A stretch of 64,000 nt of DNA from Paracoccus sp. R12_2 (GTDB lineage: Bacteria > Pseudomonadota > Alphaproteobacteria > Rhodobacterales > Rhodobacteraceae). Position numbers and translations under genes: made by a program. Location of the stretch: positions 186,001 through 250,000 of the forward strand of contig NZ_JAGHRA010000002.1 in NCBI RefSeq assembly GCF_017744015.1, in the 5' to 3' direction. The notes under the pieces were generated by a model, which worked only from the letters and a program-made list of their open reading frames with translations, was not told where the DNA came from and ran no database searches. The first letter of the stretch is position 1, and each line of letters begins with the position of its first letter. Of the stretch, positions 41,003 through 48,029 are shown one piece after another.

Positions 41003-42307
41003 GTGGGCCCGGCAACCGAACATCCCTTGCGCTATGCGCTGGTGAATGAACTTCATGCCCGGCCCTCGCCCCGTCTGGGGGCGCCGTCAACCTGCGCCTT
41101 CGTCGCCTTCAAGGAACCCCGCGACGCCGTCAACCGTGATCGCGGCCGCGATGTGGCCCATCTGGAACAACTGACCGGCCGTCACGGCGCGCCGCGGCCC
41201 GACCCCGACGAAAGCCACTATCAGGGCCAGTTGGGACGGCACGAACTGAAATGGGAAAGCCATACCGAGTTCGTGACCTACATGGCCACCACCCCTGGGC
41301 TTCCCGGGCGCGCCTTCGATCCTTCGGCGGCCGCGATTTTTCCCGAGGAATGGCAACAGGCGGCACCGGGCAAGCGGGTGGCGGCGGTGCTGGTCCAGAT
41401 CGACCTGCTGCCCGAGGATCCGCAAGAAGCGCTGGACAGGATTGGTGACTGGTTCGCACGCGACAGCCTGACCGCCGTCTGGGTGCTGGAAGAGACGGCG
41501 ATGATCGCCGGCGATTTCCGCATCGATGCGGATGGCTGGATGCGCTTTGCGCTGTTCGTCAGGCCGGACACCGGTTCCGGCAGGATCGGGCGGATTGTCC
41601 ATCGGGTCGTCGAACTGGAAACCTATCGCGCCATGTCGATGCTGGGGCTTGGGCGCGCGCGCAGCCTGTCGCGCCGCCTGAACGAGTTGGAGCCGCGCCT
41701 GTCCGCGATCGTCGATGGCATGACCGAGGACAGGCCCGCAGATGCGCTGCTGCAGGAACTGTTGTCGGTCTCGGCCGAGTTGGAGGCGCAGGCGGTCCAG
41801 CATTCGTTCAGGTTCGGGGCCACCGCGGCCTATGAAGCCATCGTGATGGATCGGATCAGTGCGCTGCGCGAGACGCGCTTCATGGGGCGGCAGATGCTGA
41901 CCGAATTCATGCGCCGCCGGTATCAACCTGCGATGCGGACGGTCAAATCGAACGAGACGCGCCTGAAGACAATGGTCGAACGCGCCGCCCGCGCGGGCGA
42001 GTTGCTGCGCACCAGGGTCGATGTCGAACGATCCGCGCAGAACCAGGATCTGCTGGAACGAATGGACCGCAGGGCCGATCTGCAACTGCGACTGCAGCAT
42101 ACCGTCGAAGGTTTGTCGGTCGTCGCGATCAGCTATTACGCGGTCGGGCTGCTGTCCTATGCCTTGTCGCCGCTGGCCCATGCCGTCGGTCTGGACAAGT
42201 CCTACCTGATCGCCGGGATCACGCCCGTTGCGGTGCTGCTGGTCTGGTGGGCCATGCGGCAGGTGCGACGGCGCCTTCAGCAGCCCGGCGAACGCGGGCA
42301 TTTGTGA
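41003..42307 (+). CDS. DUF3422 family membrane protein
   Basis: A 434-residue protein of unknown function, resembling the proteobacterial DUF3422 family. The N-terminal ALVNELHARPSP with FVAFKEPRD and the HLEQLTGRHG region are conserved-looking. The middle (residues ~220–370) is helical and rich in Arg/Glu, probably coiled coil. The C-terminus has two membrane helices (GLSVVAISYYAVGLLSYALSPL and AGITPVAVLLVWWAM) and a basic tail. A GTG at 41003 fits the AAGGAGA seven bases upstream. It is coupled to the NCS1 permease by an 11-bp gap; whether the two act together is unknown. A 7-bp hairpin (42316–42333) follows the stop. Confidence 0.75.
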   Translation: MGPATEHPLRYALVNELHARPSPRLGAPSTCAFVAFKEPRDAVNRDRGRDVAHLEQLTGRHGAPRPDPDESHYQGQLGRHELKWESHTEFVTYMATTPGLPGRAFDPSAAAIFPEEWQQAAPGKRVAAVLVQIDLLPEDPQEALDRIGDWFARDSLTAVWVLEETAMIAGDFRIDADGWMRFALFVRPDTGSGRIGRIVHRVVELETYRAMSMLGLGRARSLSRRLNELEPRLSAIVDGMTEDRPADALLQELLSVSAELEAQAVQHSFRFGATAAYEAIVMDRISALRETRFMGRQMLTEFMRRRYQPAMRTVKSNETRLKTMVERAARAGELLRTRVDVERSAQNQDLLERMDRRADLQLRLQHTVEGLSVVAISYYAVGLLSYALSPLAHAVGLDKSYLIAGITPVAVLLVWWAMRQVRRRLQQPGERGHL

Positions 42308-42368
42308 CTTGCGGGTCGCGTTTGCGAACGCGATAACGCGGGCAGGGGACTTGCAAGGGAAAGCGGCG

Positions 42369-42443
42369 ATGCGACGATATCTCGGGCTTCTGGCTGTGCT
42401 GACCCTGTCGGCATGCGGCGTGCCCTTCGTGCCGTTCATCTGA
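42369..42443 (+). CDS. Putative 24-residue lipoprotein (nine-residue mature peptide)
   Basis: ATG at 42369 with AAGGGA eight bases upstream. The product is a complete lipoprotein signal peptide (Arg-Arg n-region, LGLLAVLTL core, lipobox LSAC with Cys16) followed only by GVPFVPFI before the TGA. If processed, it gives a lipidated nonapeptide CGVPFVPFI. Size and layout recall entericidin-like or lysis-type small lipoproteins, but the sequence itself is not recognised. It is located between the DUF3422 gene and the ArsC-like gene, all in one direction. Coding status rests on the signal peptide and ribosome-binding site only. Confidence 0.5.
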   Translation: MRRYLGLLAVLTLSACGVPFVPFI

Positions 42444-42462
42444 ACCATATGGAGATGCGGAT

Positions 42463-42807
42463 TTGTCCAGGAAACTGACGATGTACGGGCTGGCCCATTG
42501 TTCGACCTGCCAGAAGGCCCAGGCCGCCTTGCAGGACCACGGCTGGTCGGTCGAATTTCGCGATGTCCAGAAAGAGCCATTGTCCCAGAACGAACGGACA
42601 AGGCTGGTGGCCGAGTTCGGCGACAAGATCATCAACCGGGCCAGCCTGACTTGGCGCGGCATGTCCGAACAGGAACGTCTGGCCGAACCGGTCGCCATGA
42701 TGGGCGAGAAGCCCAGTGTCATGAAGCGGCCGGCGATCATGGCCGACGACCTGCGGCTGCTTGGCTGGACCGCGAATGTCAAACGTGCGCTGGACGTGCC
42801 GGCCTGA
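42463..42807 (+). CDS. ArsC/Spx/YffB-family thioredoxin-fold protein
   Basis: A 114-residue protein with YGLAHCSTCQKAQAAL (Cys13-x-x-Cys16) at the N-terminus, DVQKEPLSQNERTRLVAEFG, LTWRGMSEQERL and the family's late Arg–Pro segment VMKRPAIMADD. The CxxC form is closer to YffB/Spx-type reductases than to a dedicated arsenate reductase, and no ars genes are nearby. The family is thought to reduce glutathionylated or arsenylated substrates. Start is probably TTG at 42463 with GGAG eight bases upstream; an ATG at 42481 would still keep the motif. Confidence 0.8.
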   Translation: MSRKLTMYGLAHCSTCQKAQAALQDHGWSVEFRDVQKEPLSQNERTRLVAEFGDKIINRASLTWRGMSEQERLAEPVAMMGEKPSVMKRPAIMADDLRLLGWTANVKRALDVPA

Positions 42808-42822
42808 CGCCCGACGCGCCGA

Positions 42823-43251
42823 TCACAGCTTTCGATTGGCCAGCGACGCCAACAGGGGCCGGACCGGAGACAGATCGTAGCCTGCGTCCGTGGCGGTCTC
42901 CAGGATTTCCGCTTCGGGCCGCCGGCCGGCCTGGCTGAGTGCCCAAAGAACCGTGCAGCGGTGTCCAGAACGGCAATAGGCAATGACCGGCGCATGTCCG
43001 GCGGACGCGGCGCTGAAATCGGTAATCAGTTCAGGCGTGATCTGACCGGGATGGAACGGCAGATAGTGATACTGCATCCCGGCCGCCTCTGCCGCCTTCG
43101 CCATCACCTCGTGATCGCTATCGGCACCGACTTCTTGATCGGGGCGGTTGTTGATCAGAACCTTGAAGCCTGCCGCGGCCAGATCGGCCACATCCTCGGG
43201 CCTGATCTGCGCGGATACGGCAAGATTGGGGCTGAGCTGACGCAGATCCAT
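42823..43251 (-). CDS. TIGR01244-type (BLH/DUF442) cysteine phosphatase-like protein
   Basis: A 142-residue protein-tyrosine-phosphatase-fold protein. Conserved pieces: DLRQLSPNLAVSAQIRPEDV, FKVLINNRPDQE, HYLPFHPGQIT and the active-site loop AYCRSGHRCTVLWAL, with the nucleophilic Cys and anion-binding Arg. In many proteobacteria this domain is fused to, or next to, a metallo-beta-lactamase sulfur dioxygenase (BlhA) linked to H2S control. Here an MBL-fold gene lies 1.5 kb away, but it is of a different, exported kind. It converges on the ArsC-like gene with only a 15-bp gap. Confidence 0.8.
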   Translation of the reverse strand: MDLRQLSPNLAVSAQIRPEDVADLAAAGFKVLINNRPDQEVGADSDHEVMAKAAEAAGMQYHYLPFHPGQITPELITDFSAASAGHAPVIAYCRSGHRCTVLWALSQAGRRPEAEILETATDAGYDLSPVRPLLASLANRKL

Positions 43252-43394
43252 GACGACCCTTTCATTGTCGAATGCGACTGCCGCAGTGCCGTCATTGCGA
43301 CCGTGATGTCAAGTTTGCGACCAGCGTGCCGCGAAAAAAGCCGCAAGATTGCCCAGGCTTCAGTCAGCCACGCACCGATCACGACACTGGGGTT

Positions 43395-44075
43395 TTATCG
43401 CAACGCTTCGGTTTCGATCAGGCCGGGAAGTCTTTCGAAATCACCGAAAGATTCGCGAAATATCAGCTTTTCCAACGGAGTTTGCCGGTAACCTCGATCA
43501 TAGATCAGGAACGGGACCGGCACCGCGGCAGCACAAGCCGCATCGAATTCGCTGTCACCCACATAGATCGCCTTCGGGTTTTCCGGGTCGGCGCCAAGCG
43601 CCGCAAGGGCGGCACGCAACGGCGCGGGATCGGGCTTTTTCTCGGGCATGGAATCGCCGCCGATGATGGCTGCGAACATTCGGTCGATGCCGAAATGCTC
43701 CAGTATCGCCCGTGTCGGTCCAAGCGGCTTGTTCGTGCAGATCCCCAGCGAATGCCCGCGATCCGCCAGTTGCCCCAACGCCTCTGGCACCCCGGGAAAC
43801 ATTCGCGTCAGCGAAGTCGCCGTGTGATATCGGGTCATGAACGACGCGATCAGATCGCGCTGGTGCGACGGATCGACCCCGGTCGCCGCGACGACCTTGG
43901 TCCACAGCACGTCCACACCGCCGCCGATGAAGCTGCGCACACGGTCGAGGCTGAGAGGGGCAATCTGGTTCTCACGCAGCACCGCGTTCACGCAGGCATG
44001 GATATCGGGCGCGCTGTCGATCAGCGTGCCGTCAAGATCGAAAACGACCGGGCAGGGCGCCATGCAGACATTCAT
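43395..44075 (-). CDS. gph: HAD-family phosphoglycolate phosphatase
   Basis: A 226-residue HAD hydrolase. The nucleophile motif VVFDLDGTLIDSAPDI is near the N-terminus, followed by the cap domain, motif II around ICTNKPLGPTRAIL, GGDSMPEKKPDPAPL with the motif-III Lys, and YVGDSEFDAACAA (motif IV acid pair). It probably dephosphorylates 2-phosphoglycolate from DNA repair or photorespiratory chemistry. The ATG at 44075 overlaps the stop of the upstream thioredoxin-like gene (ATGA), which decides the start; the ATG at 44063 is the alternative. Note ESFGDFERLPGLIE at the end, fitting Gph length. Confidence 0.85.
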   Translation of the reverse strand: MNVCMAPCPVVFDLDGTLIDSAPDIHACVNAVLRENQIAPLSLDRVRSFIGGGVDVLWTKVVAATGVDPSHQRDLIASFMTRYHTATSLTRMFPGVPEALGQLADRGHSLGICTNKPLGPTRAILEHFGIDRMFAAIIGGDSMPEKKPDPAPLRAALAALGADPENPKAIYVGDSEFDAACAAAVPVPFLIYDRGYRQTPLEKLIFRESFGDFERLPGLIETEALR

Positions 44076-44626
44076 GCAGCTTTCCACTTGATTGAACAAC
44101 CCATCGAAGGCATCTGATTTTTCGGACCTTTTCCGGTCTCGGAGATTTCAAGCATTGCCTCCAGCAGCTCGCGGCGCGCATCCTGAGGGCCGGCAGTTCT
44201 GGCTGACGAATCGAACCGGCCGCGATACTGCAGCTGACCGGCGGCGTTGTAGCCAAAGAAATCCGGGGTGCATTCCGCACGATAGGCCTGTGCAACAGCC
44301 TGCGTTTCGTCATAGAGATACGGGAAGGTAAAGCCGTGACGATCGGCTTCGGTCTTCATGTGCTCGGGTCCGTCCTGAGGGTAATCCGCGACATCGTTCG
44401 CCGAGATGGCGACGACGCCGATGCCGGCGGCCTGCATTTCTTTCGCGTCGCGAACGATCCGGTCAATGATCGACTGGACATAGGGGCAATGGTTGCAGAT
44501 GAACATGATCAAGGTGCCGTTCGGACCGGTTACATCGTCCAGGCTGTAGCTGCGTCCATCCGTGCCGGGCAGGGTGAAATCATGCCAAGGCGCGCCGAAA
44601 TCGCACACGGGTGGTGAAACTGCCAT
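44072..44626 (-). CDS. Thioredoxin-fold protein, AhpC/TSA-like (CNHC motif)
   Basis: A 184-residue protein with no signal peptide. The fold reads APWHDFTLPGTDGRSYSLDD, then GTLIMFICNHCPYVQSIIDR with Cys44-x-x-Cys47, VVAISANDVADYPQDGPEHM, the YLYDETQAVAQAYRAECTPDFF strand with the cis-Pro, and a C-terminal QMPSMGCSIKWK. This matches the widespread thioredoxin family protein group in which CxHC replaces CGPC; the biochemical role is not established. AAGGAGG precedes the ATG at 44626. It is coupled to gph by an ATGA overlap. Confidence 0.82.
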   Translation of the reverse strand: MAVSPPVCDFGAPWHDFTLPGTDGRSYSLDDVTGPNGTLIMFICNHCPYVQSIIDRIVRDAKEMQAAGIGVVAISANDVADYPQDGPEHMKTEADRHGFTFPYLYDETQAVAQAYRAECTPDFFGYNAAGQLQYRGRFDSSARTAGPQDARRELLEAMLEISETGKGPKNQMPSMGCSIKWKAA

Positions 44627-44703
44627 GTGATCCTCCTTCATGCTGTTCGGGGCGATCTTGGGGAAGCGTGGAAGCCGGGACAAGTCTGTAAATGGTCGCA
44701 GGG

Positions 44704-45612
44704 TTAATCTTGGTCGGCCCGGAACACGAAGGCATCTCCATCGCGGACTACCTTGCCGATTCCACCGTCGGGAAGGTGATACCCGATGATCATTGATCCT
44801 GATTCTGCAAGCTGATTCAAGACTTTCTGACGGGTTTCCGCACCTTTTTCAGGGTTCTGATCGCTGCCAGACGGCAGGCCCGGACGCTGAAAGGCCAGAT
44901 GCGGCGTCGTGACCACATCACCAGCGACGAATGCTTTGCCGGCAAGGTCGAAACTTGTATGGCCCGGCGTATGTCCCGGGGTCAGGATGGCCTTGATACC
45001 GCTTGCGACCTCGTCACCGTCCTCGAATGTTTCAAGCCGGTCACCAAGTGTCTCGATCCGCCGCCGCGCACCCGCAACGAAGCTTTGCCGGGACGGATCG
45101 ATATTTTCCATTGTCGCGGGATCCATCCAGTAGTCACGTTCGACACGATTTATCAGGTGGCGCGCGTTGCTAAACAGCGGCTCATCGAAATCATCCAGAA
45201 CGCCCCAGATATGGTCGGGATGCGCGTGGGTGAAGACAACATGCGTGATCTGATCGGCTGAGATTCCGACAGCATCCAGCGCTTCGGGAAGCTTGCCTGC
45301 GCTTGGCATGAAATCAGGCCCCGAACCTGCATCGAACAAGATCAGATCTTCGGCGCGCCGCATCAGCGTCAGGTTCAGCGGGGAATCGTAGCTGTCGCCG
45401 TCAAGCCCGGCGTTTGTCAGGATGTCGTCGACCTGGTCGCGACTGACGCTCTCTGGGATCAGGAAATCCATGGGCAATACGAGTTTGCCGTCCGAAAGCG
45501 TTTGGGTCGAGAAGCCATCGAACTCCGCCTCGGTGATTGCCCAGGCACGGGAACCAACAAATCCGAGTGCGGCAGCACAGTGAAGAAGATGGCGGCGGGT
45601 CAGGTTTTTCAT
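44704..45612 (-). CDS. Tat-exported metallo-beta-lactamase-fold hydrolase
   Basis: A 302-residue MBL-fold protein with a Tat-like signal (LTRRHLLHCAAALGFVGSRAWA). The mature domain has LILFDAGSGPDF, the metal motif VVFTHAHPDHIWG (HxHxDH), the third His in LTPGHTPGHTSF, and GKAFVAGDVVTTPH with the bridging Asp; a late His occurs in MIIGYHLPDGG. It resembles periplasmic lactonase-like MBL proteins; substrate unknown. GGAGGA precedes the ATG at 45612. The coding sequence and its upstream region look less GC-rich than the neighbours, hinting at acquisition or weak expression. It ends 77 bp before the thioredoxin-like gene. Confidence 0.85.
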   Translation of the reverse strand: MKNLTRRHLLHCAAALGFVGSRAWAITEAEFDGFSTQTLSDGKLVLPMDFLIPESVSRDQVDDILTNAGLDGDSYDSPLNLTLMRRAEDLILFDAGSGPDFMPSAGKLPEALDAVGISADQITHVVFTHAHPDHIWGVLDDFDEPLFSNARHLINRVERDYWMDPATMENIDPSRQSFVAGARRRIETLGDRLETFEDGDEVASGIKAILTPGHTPGHTSFDLAGKAFVAGDVVTTPHLAFQRPGLPSGSDQNPEKGAETRQKVLNQLAESGSMIIGYHLPDGGIGKVVRDGDAFVFRADQD

Positions 45613-45650
45613 CGGAGTCCTCCAGTAGAACACATGCTAACATAAGGATG

Positions 45651-45671
45651 TAATGCTGGCATATCGCATTA
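45651..45671. promoter_or_regulatory. Inverted repeat in the AT-rich MBL upstream region
   Basis: TAATGC and GCATTA with a 9-bp spacer, ~40 bp upstream of the MBL-fold gene start, inside an unusually AT-rich patch (45635–45705). This is a possible operator for the minus-strand gene; nothing else supports it. Confidence 0.3.
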
Positions 45672-45878
45672 ATGTTCCATAATACTGATTATCCAGATTT
45701 AAGATGACCTCAATCCTTTGCTTCTCTCGGTCAGTTTTGTCGCGTCGATCCCATACTTCTCCTCGTCAACACCTGTCCGCCACGCAGGCCCGCTCATCCA
45801 CGCTCGGAACCCTCAGGCCGCTTCAGGCGTCATCTTCCAAGAGATCTTTCATCAAGATCGACAAAAAAGGAACGTCTC

Positions 45879-46046
45879 ATGCGTACTCTGACCTCGATGC
45901 TTGTTGGCGGCATGCTGTTTGTGATTGCTGCCTGTGGAAACAATGCCACCGAACGCGCCGCGACTGGCGGCTTGGGTGGCGCCGTAGTCGGGGGCCCTGC
46001 TGGCGCCGTCGTCGGTGGCACGGTCGGCGCCGCGACCGCGGAATAG
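45879..46046 (+). CDS. Small glycine-zipper lipoprotein
   Basis: A 55-residue open frame from ATG 45879 (AAGGAA upstream) to TAG. The signal peptide RTLTSMLVGGMLFVIAAC ends in a lipobox with Cys19. The mature 37 residues are GNNATERAATGG followed by a glycine zipper (GLGGAVVGGPAGAVVGGTVG) of the type seen in OsmB/Slp-like outer-membrane lipoproteins. Such zippers insert in or pack against membranes and are often stress-induced. Too short for usual gene-length cut-offs, but the combination of ribosome-binding site, lipobox and zipper makes it convincing. It precedes bolA by ~110 bp. Confidence 0.7.
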   Translation: MRTLTSMLVGGMLFVIAACGNNATERAATGGLGGAVVGGPAGAVVGGTVGAATAE

Positions 46047-46158
46047 GCAGGTTTCGGGCCGCTGCGACTGCGCATCCTTGCGGCGGCCATTCTTCCGCGA
46101 CCTTGCGGCGCTTTCCTGCATCCCCTACATCTGGCGAGGAACCAGGAAGGACTATGCC

Positions 46159-46401
46159 ATGGCGATGGAAGCTCATGACATTGAAATGCTGATCCGTCGG
46201 GCGTTCCCCGACGCCGCGATCACGATCACCGATCTGGCCGGCGATGGGAACCACTACGCGGCCGAGGTCATCGACGAAAGTTTTCGCGGCAAGAACCGGG
46301 TGCAGCAGCAGCGGGCCGTCTATGCCGCCTTGCAAGGCAAGATGGATGGCTCGGCAGGCGAACTTCACGCCCTGGCCCTGACGACCAAGGCGCCTGACTG
46401 A
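46159..46401 (+). CDS. bolA: BolA-family protein
   Basis: An 80-residue class II KH-like protein: MEAHDIEMLIRRAFPDAAITITDLAGDGNHYAAEVIDESFRGKNRV… with the conserved His of the HY motif (a [2Fe–2S] ligand in BolA–Grx heterodimers) and the Arg-containing loop KNRVQQQRAVYAAL. It partners the CGFS glutaredoxin encoded 73 bp downstream, handling Fe–S cluster trafficking or iron sensing. The ATG at 46159 has AGGAAGG nine bases upstream; the upstream open frame is unrelated. Confidence 0.9.
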   Translation: MAMEAHDIEMLIRRAFPDAAITITDLAGDGNHYAAEVIDESFRGKNRVQQQRAVYAALQGKMDGSAGELHALALTTKAPD

Positions 46402-46433
46402 TCGGACGCCCGACCTGCAACAAGATGACATCG

Positions 46434-46453
46434 ACCCGCCCGTGGGCGGGTTT
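46434..46453 (+). terminator. Hairpin between bolA and grxD
   Basis: ACCCGCC/GGCGGGT around a CGTG loop, followed by TTTCC; a weak intrinsic terminator or processing site 20 bp before the grxD start. Confidence 0.45.
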
Positions 46454-46474
46454 CCGACCGAAAGGACCGACCAG

Positions 46475-46837
46475 ATGAGCGATGTGAAGACCCGGATCCA
46501 GGATATGGTGGATGCCGCAGATGTCGTGCTGTTCATGAAGGGCACGAAGGAAATGCCGCAATGCGGGTTTTCCAGCCGCGTCGCCGGCGTTCTGAACTAT
46601 ATGGGCGTAGATTACCGCGACGTGAACGTGCTGTCTGACGAGGAAATCCGGCAGGGTATCAAGGATTACTCCGACTGGCCGACAATCCCGCAACTGTATA
46701 TCGCCGGTGAATTCGTCGGAGGTTGCGACATCATCACCGAAATGACCTTGTCCGGAGAGCTGGACCAGCTGTTCGATCAGAAGAAGGTCGCCTATGACAA
46801 GGCGGCAGCCGAGAAGATCCGCGAAGCCAACGCCTGA
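46475..46837 (+). CDS. grxD: Monothiol (CGFS) glutaredoxin Grx4/GrxD
   Basis: A 120-residue monothiol glutaredoxin: TRIQDMVDAADVVLFMKGTK, the active site EMPQCGFSSRV with Cys30 (same number as in E. coli Grx4), SDWPTIPQLYIAGEFVGGCD with TVP-like cis-Pro (TIPQ) and the GG-CD glutathione site. Binds a bridging [2Fe–2S] cluster with glutathione and forms heterodimers with BolA, whose gene is just upstream. It delivers clusters to targets and helps regulate iron. AAAGGA precedes the ATG at 46475. Confidence 0.95.
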   Translation: MSDVKTRIQDMVDAADVVLFMKGTKEMPQCGFSSRVAGVLNYMGVDYRDVNVLSDEEIRQGIKDYSDWPTIPQLYIAGEFVGGCDIITEMTLSGELDQLFDQKKVAYDKAAAEKIREANA

Positions 46838-46870
46838 TTTTCTGGGGCTTTGACAACCTGACGCAACGCG

Positions 46871-46896
46871 CGGCCGGGCACCCTGCCCGGCCGTTT
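46871..46896 (+). terminator. Terminator after grxD
   Basis: A 10-bp perfect stem CGGCCGGGCA/TGCCCGGCCG with a CCC loop, followed by TTTG. Confidence 0.7.
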
Positions 46897-46997
46897 GCAT
46901 TGCCCGCAGGGTAACCCGCGAAGCCGGCGCTTTCTGCTTTGACCTGTGTCGGAAAGCCTCCTAACCTGCTGCCTCATAAGCAATCAGGGAGGAAAAA

Positions 46998-47954
46998 ATG
47001 ACGCTTCGCAGCAAGTTGGCGGCCGCCGCCGCCGTGGTGTCGCTTGGCGCCGTGCCGTTCGCGGCAGGGGCACAGCAATTCATCAATATTCTGACCGGCG
47101 GAACCTCGGGCGTCTATTATCCGGTGGGTGGCGCACTGTCCAAGATCTACACGGACGGGATCCCCGATGCGAAGGTTCAGGTCCAGTCAACCAAGGCCAG
47201 CGTCGAAAACCTGAACCTGTTGCAGCAGGGCAAGGGCGAGATCGGGATCGCGCTTGGCGATTCGGTCAAGTTCGCGGCGGAAGGCAACCCCGAGGCCGGT
47301 TTCCCGCAACCGTTGGAGAACTTGCGCGGAATTTCAGCAATGTATCCCAATTTCATCCAGATCGTCGCCAGCGAGGAATCCGGCATCAAGACGCTGGACG
47401 ATCTGCGTGGCAAGGCCCTGTCCGTGGGGGCGCCCAAGTCGGGGACCGAATTGAACGCACGCGCGATCCTGCAGGCGGCTGGCATGGCCTATGACGATCT
47501 GGGCAAGGTCGAATATCTGCCGTTTGCGGAATCCGTCGAACTGATGAAGAACCGTCAGCTTGATGCGACGTTGCAATCGGCGGGTCTTGGCGTCGCCTCG
47601 TTGAAGGATCTGTCCACGTCGATCCCGATCACCGTCGTCTCGGTCCCGGCGGACATCGCCTCGACTCTGGGGGCGCCCTATGTCGCCGAAACCATCCCCG
47701 CGAACACCTATGACGGCCAGACCGAGGATGTCCCGACCGTCGCCGTGATCAATTTCCTGGTCAGTTCGACCGAGGTCAGCGATGACACGGCCTATCAGAT
47801 GACCAAGCTGATGTATGAAAACCTGGACGAGTTGAAGGCCGCGCATGCCGCCACTGCCAGCATCGATGTCCAGAATGCGCTGACCGGAATGCCGGTGCCG
47901 GTCCATCCCGGTGCCAAGCGCTATTACGACGAGGTCGGTGTCAGCGCCGAATGA
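46998..47954 (+). CDS. TAXI-family TRAP transporter solute receptor
   Basis: A 318-residue periplasmic receptor. The signal peptide (residues 1–~26, LAAAAAVVSLGAVPFAAGA) is followed by the TAXI hallmark FINILTGGTSGVYYPVGGAL, STKASVENLNLLQQGKGEIG, SGIKTLDDLRGKALSVGAPKSGTE and a C-terminal LTGMPVPVHPGAKRYYDEVG. TAXI receptors work with fused QM permeases, such as the next gene; glutamate/2-oxoglutarate-type ligands are known for a few members, but the ligand here is unknown. GGGAGG precedes the ATG. A strong hairpin lies between it and the permease gene. Confidence 0.92.
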   Translation: MTLRSKLAAAAAVVSLGAVPFAAGAQQFINILTGGTSGVYYPVGGALSKIYTDGIPDAKVQVQSTKASVENLNLLQQGKGEIGIALGDSVKFAAEGNPEAGFPQPLENLRGISAMYPNFIQIVASEESGIKTLDDLRGKALSVGAPKSGTELNARAILQAAGMAYDDLGKVEYLPFAESVELMKNRQLDATLQSAGLGVASLKDLSTSIPITVVSVPADIASTLGAPYVAETIPANTYDGQTEDVPTVAVINFLVSSTEVSDDTAYQMTKLMYENLDELKAAHAATASIDVQNALTGMPVPVHPGAKRYYDEVGVSAE

Positions 47955-47980
47955 TCTGGCGCATCTGCCGCCAATGTCGG

Positions 47981-48005
47981 GGGCCGGGATCACGCATCCC
48001 GGCCC
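47981..48005 (+). terminator. Intra-operon hairpin between the TAXI receptor and permease genes
   Basis: GGGCCGGGAT/ATCCCGGCCC, 10 perfect pairs with a CACGC loop and no T tract. As in oppA–oppB, it probably stabilises the receptor mRNA or lowers permease expression. Confidence 0.6.
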
Positions 48006-48029
48006 GCCTGGACCACATCGGATGACATC

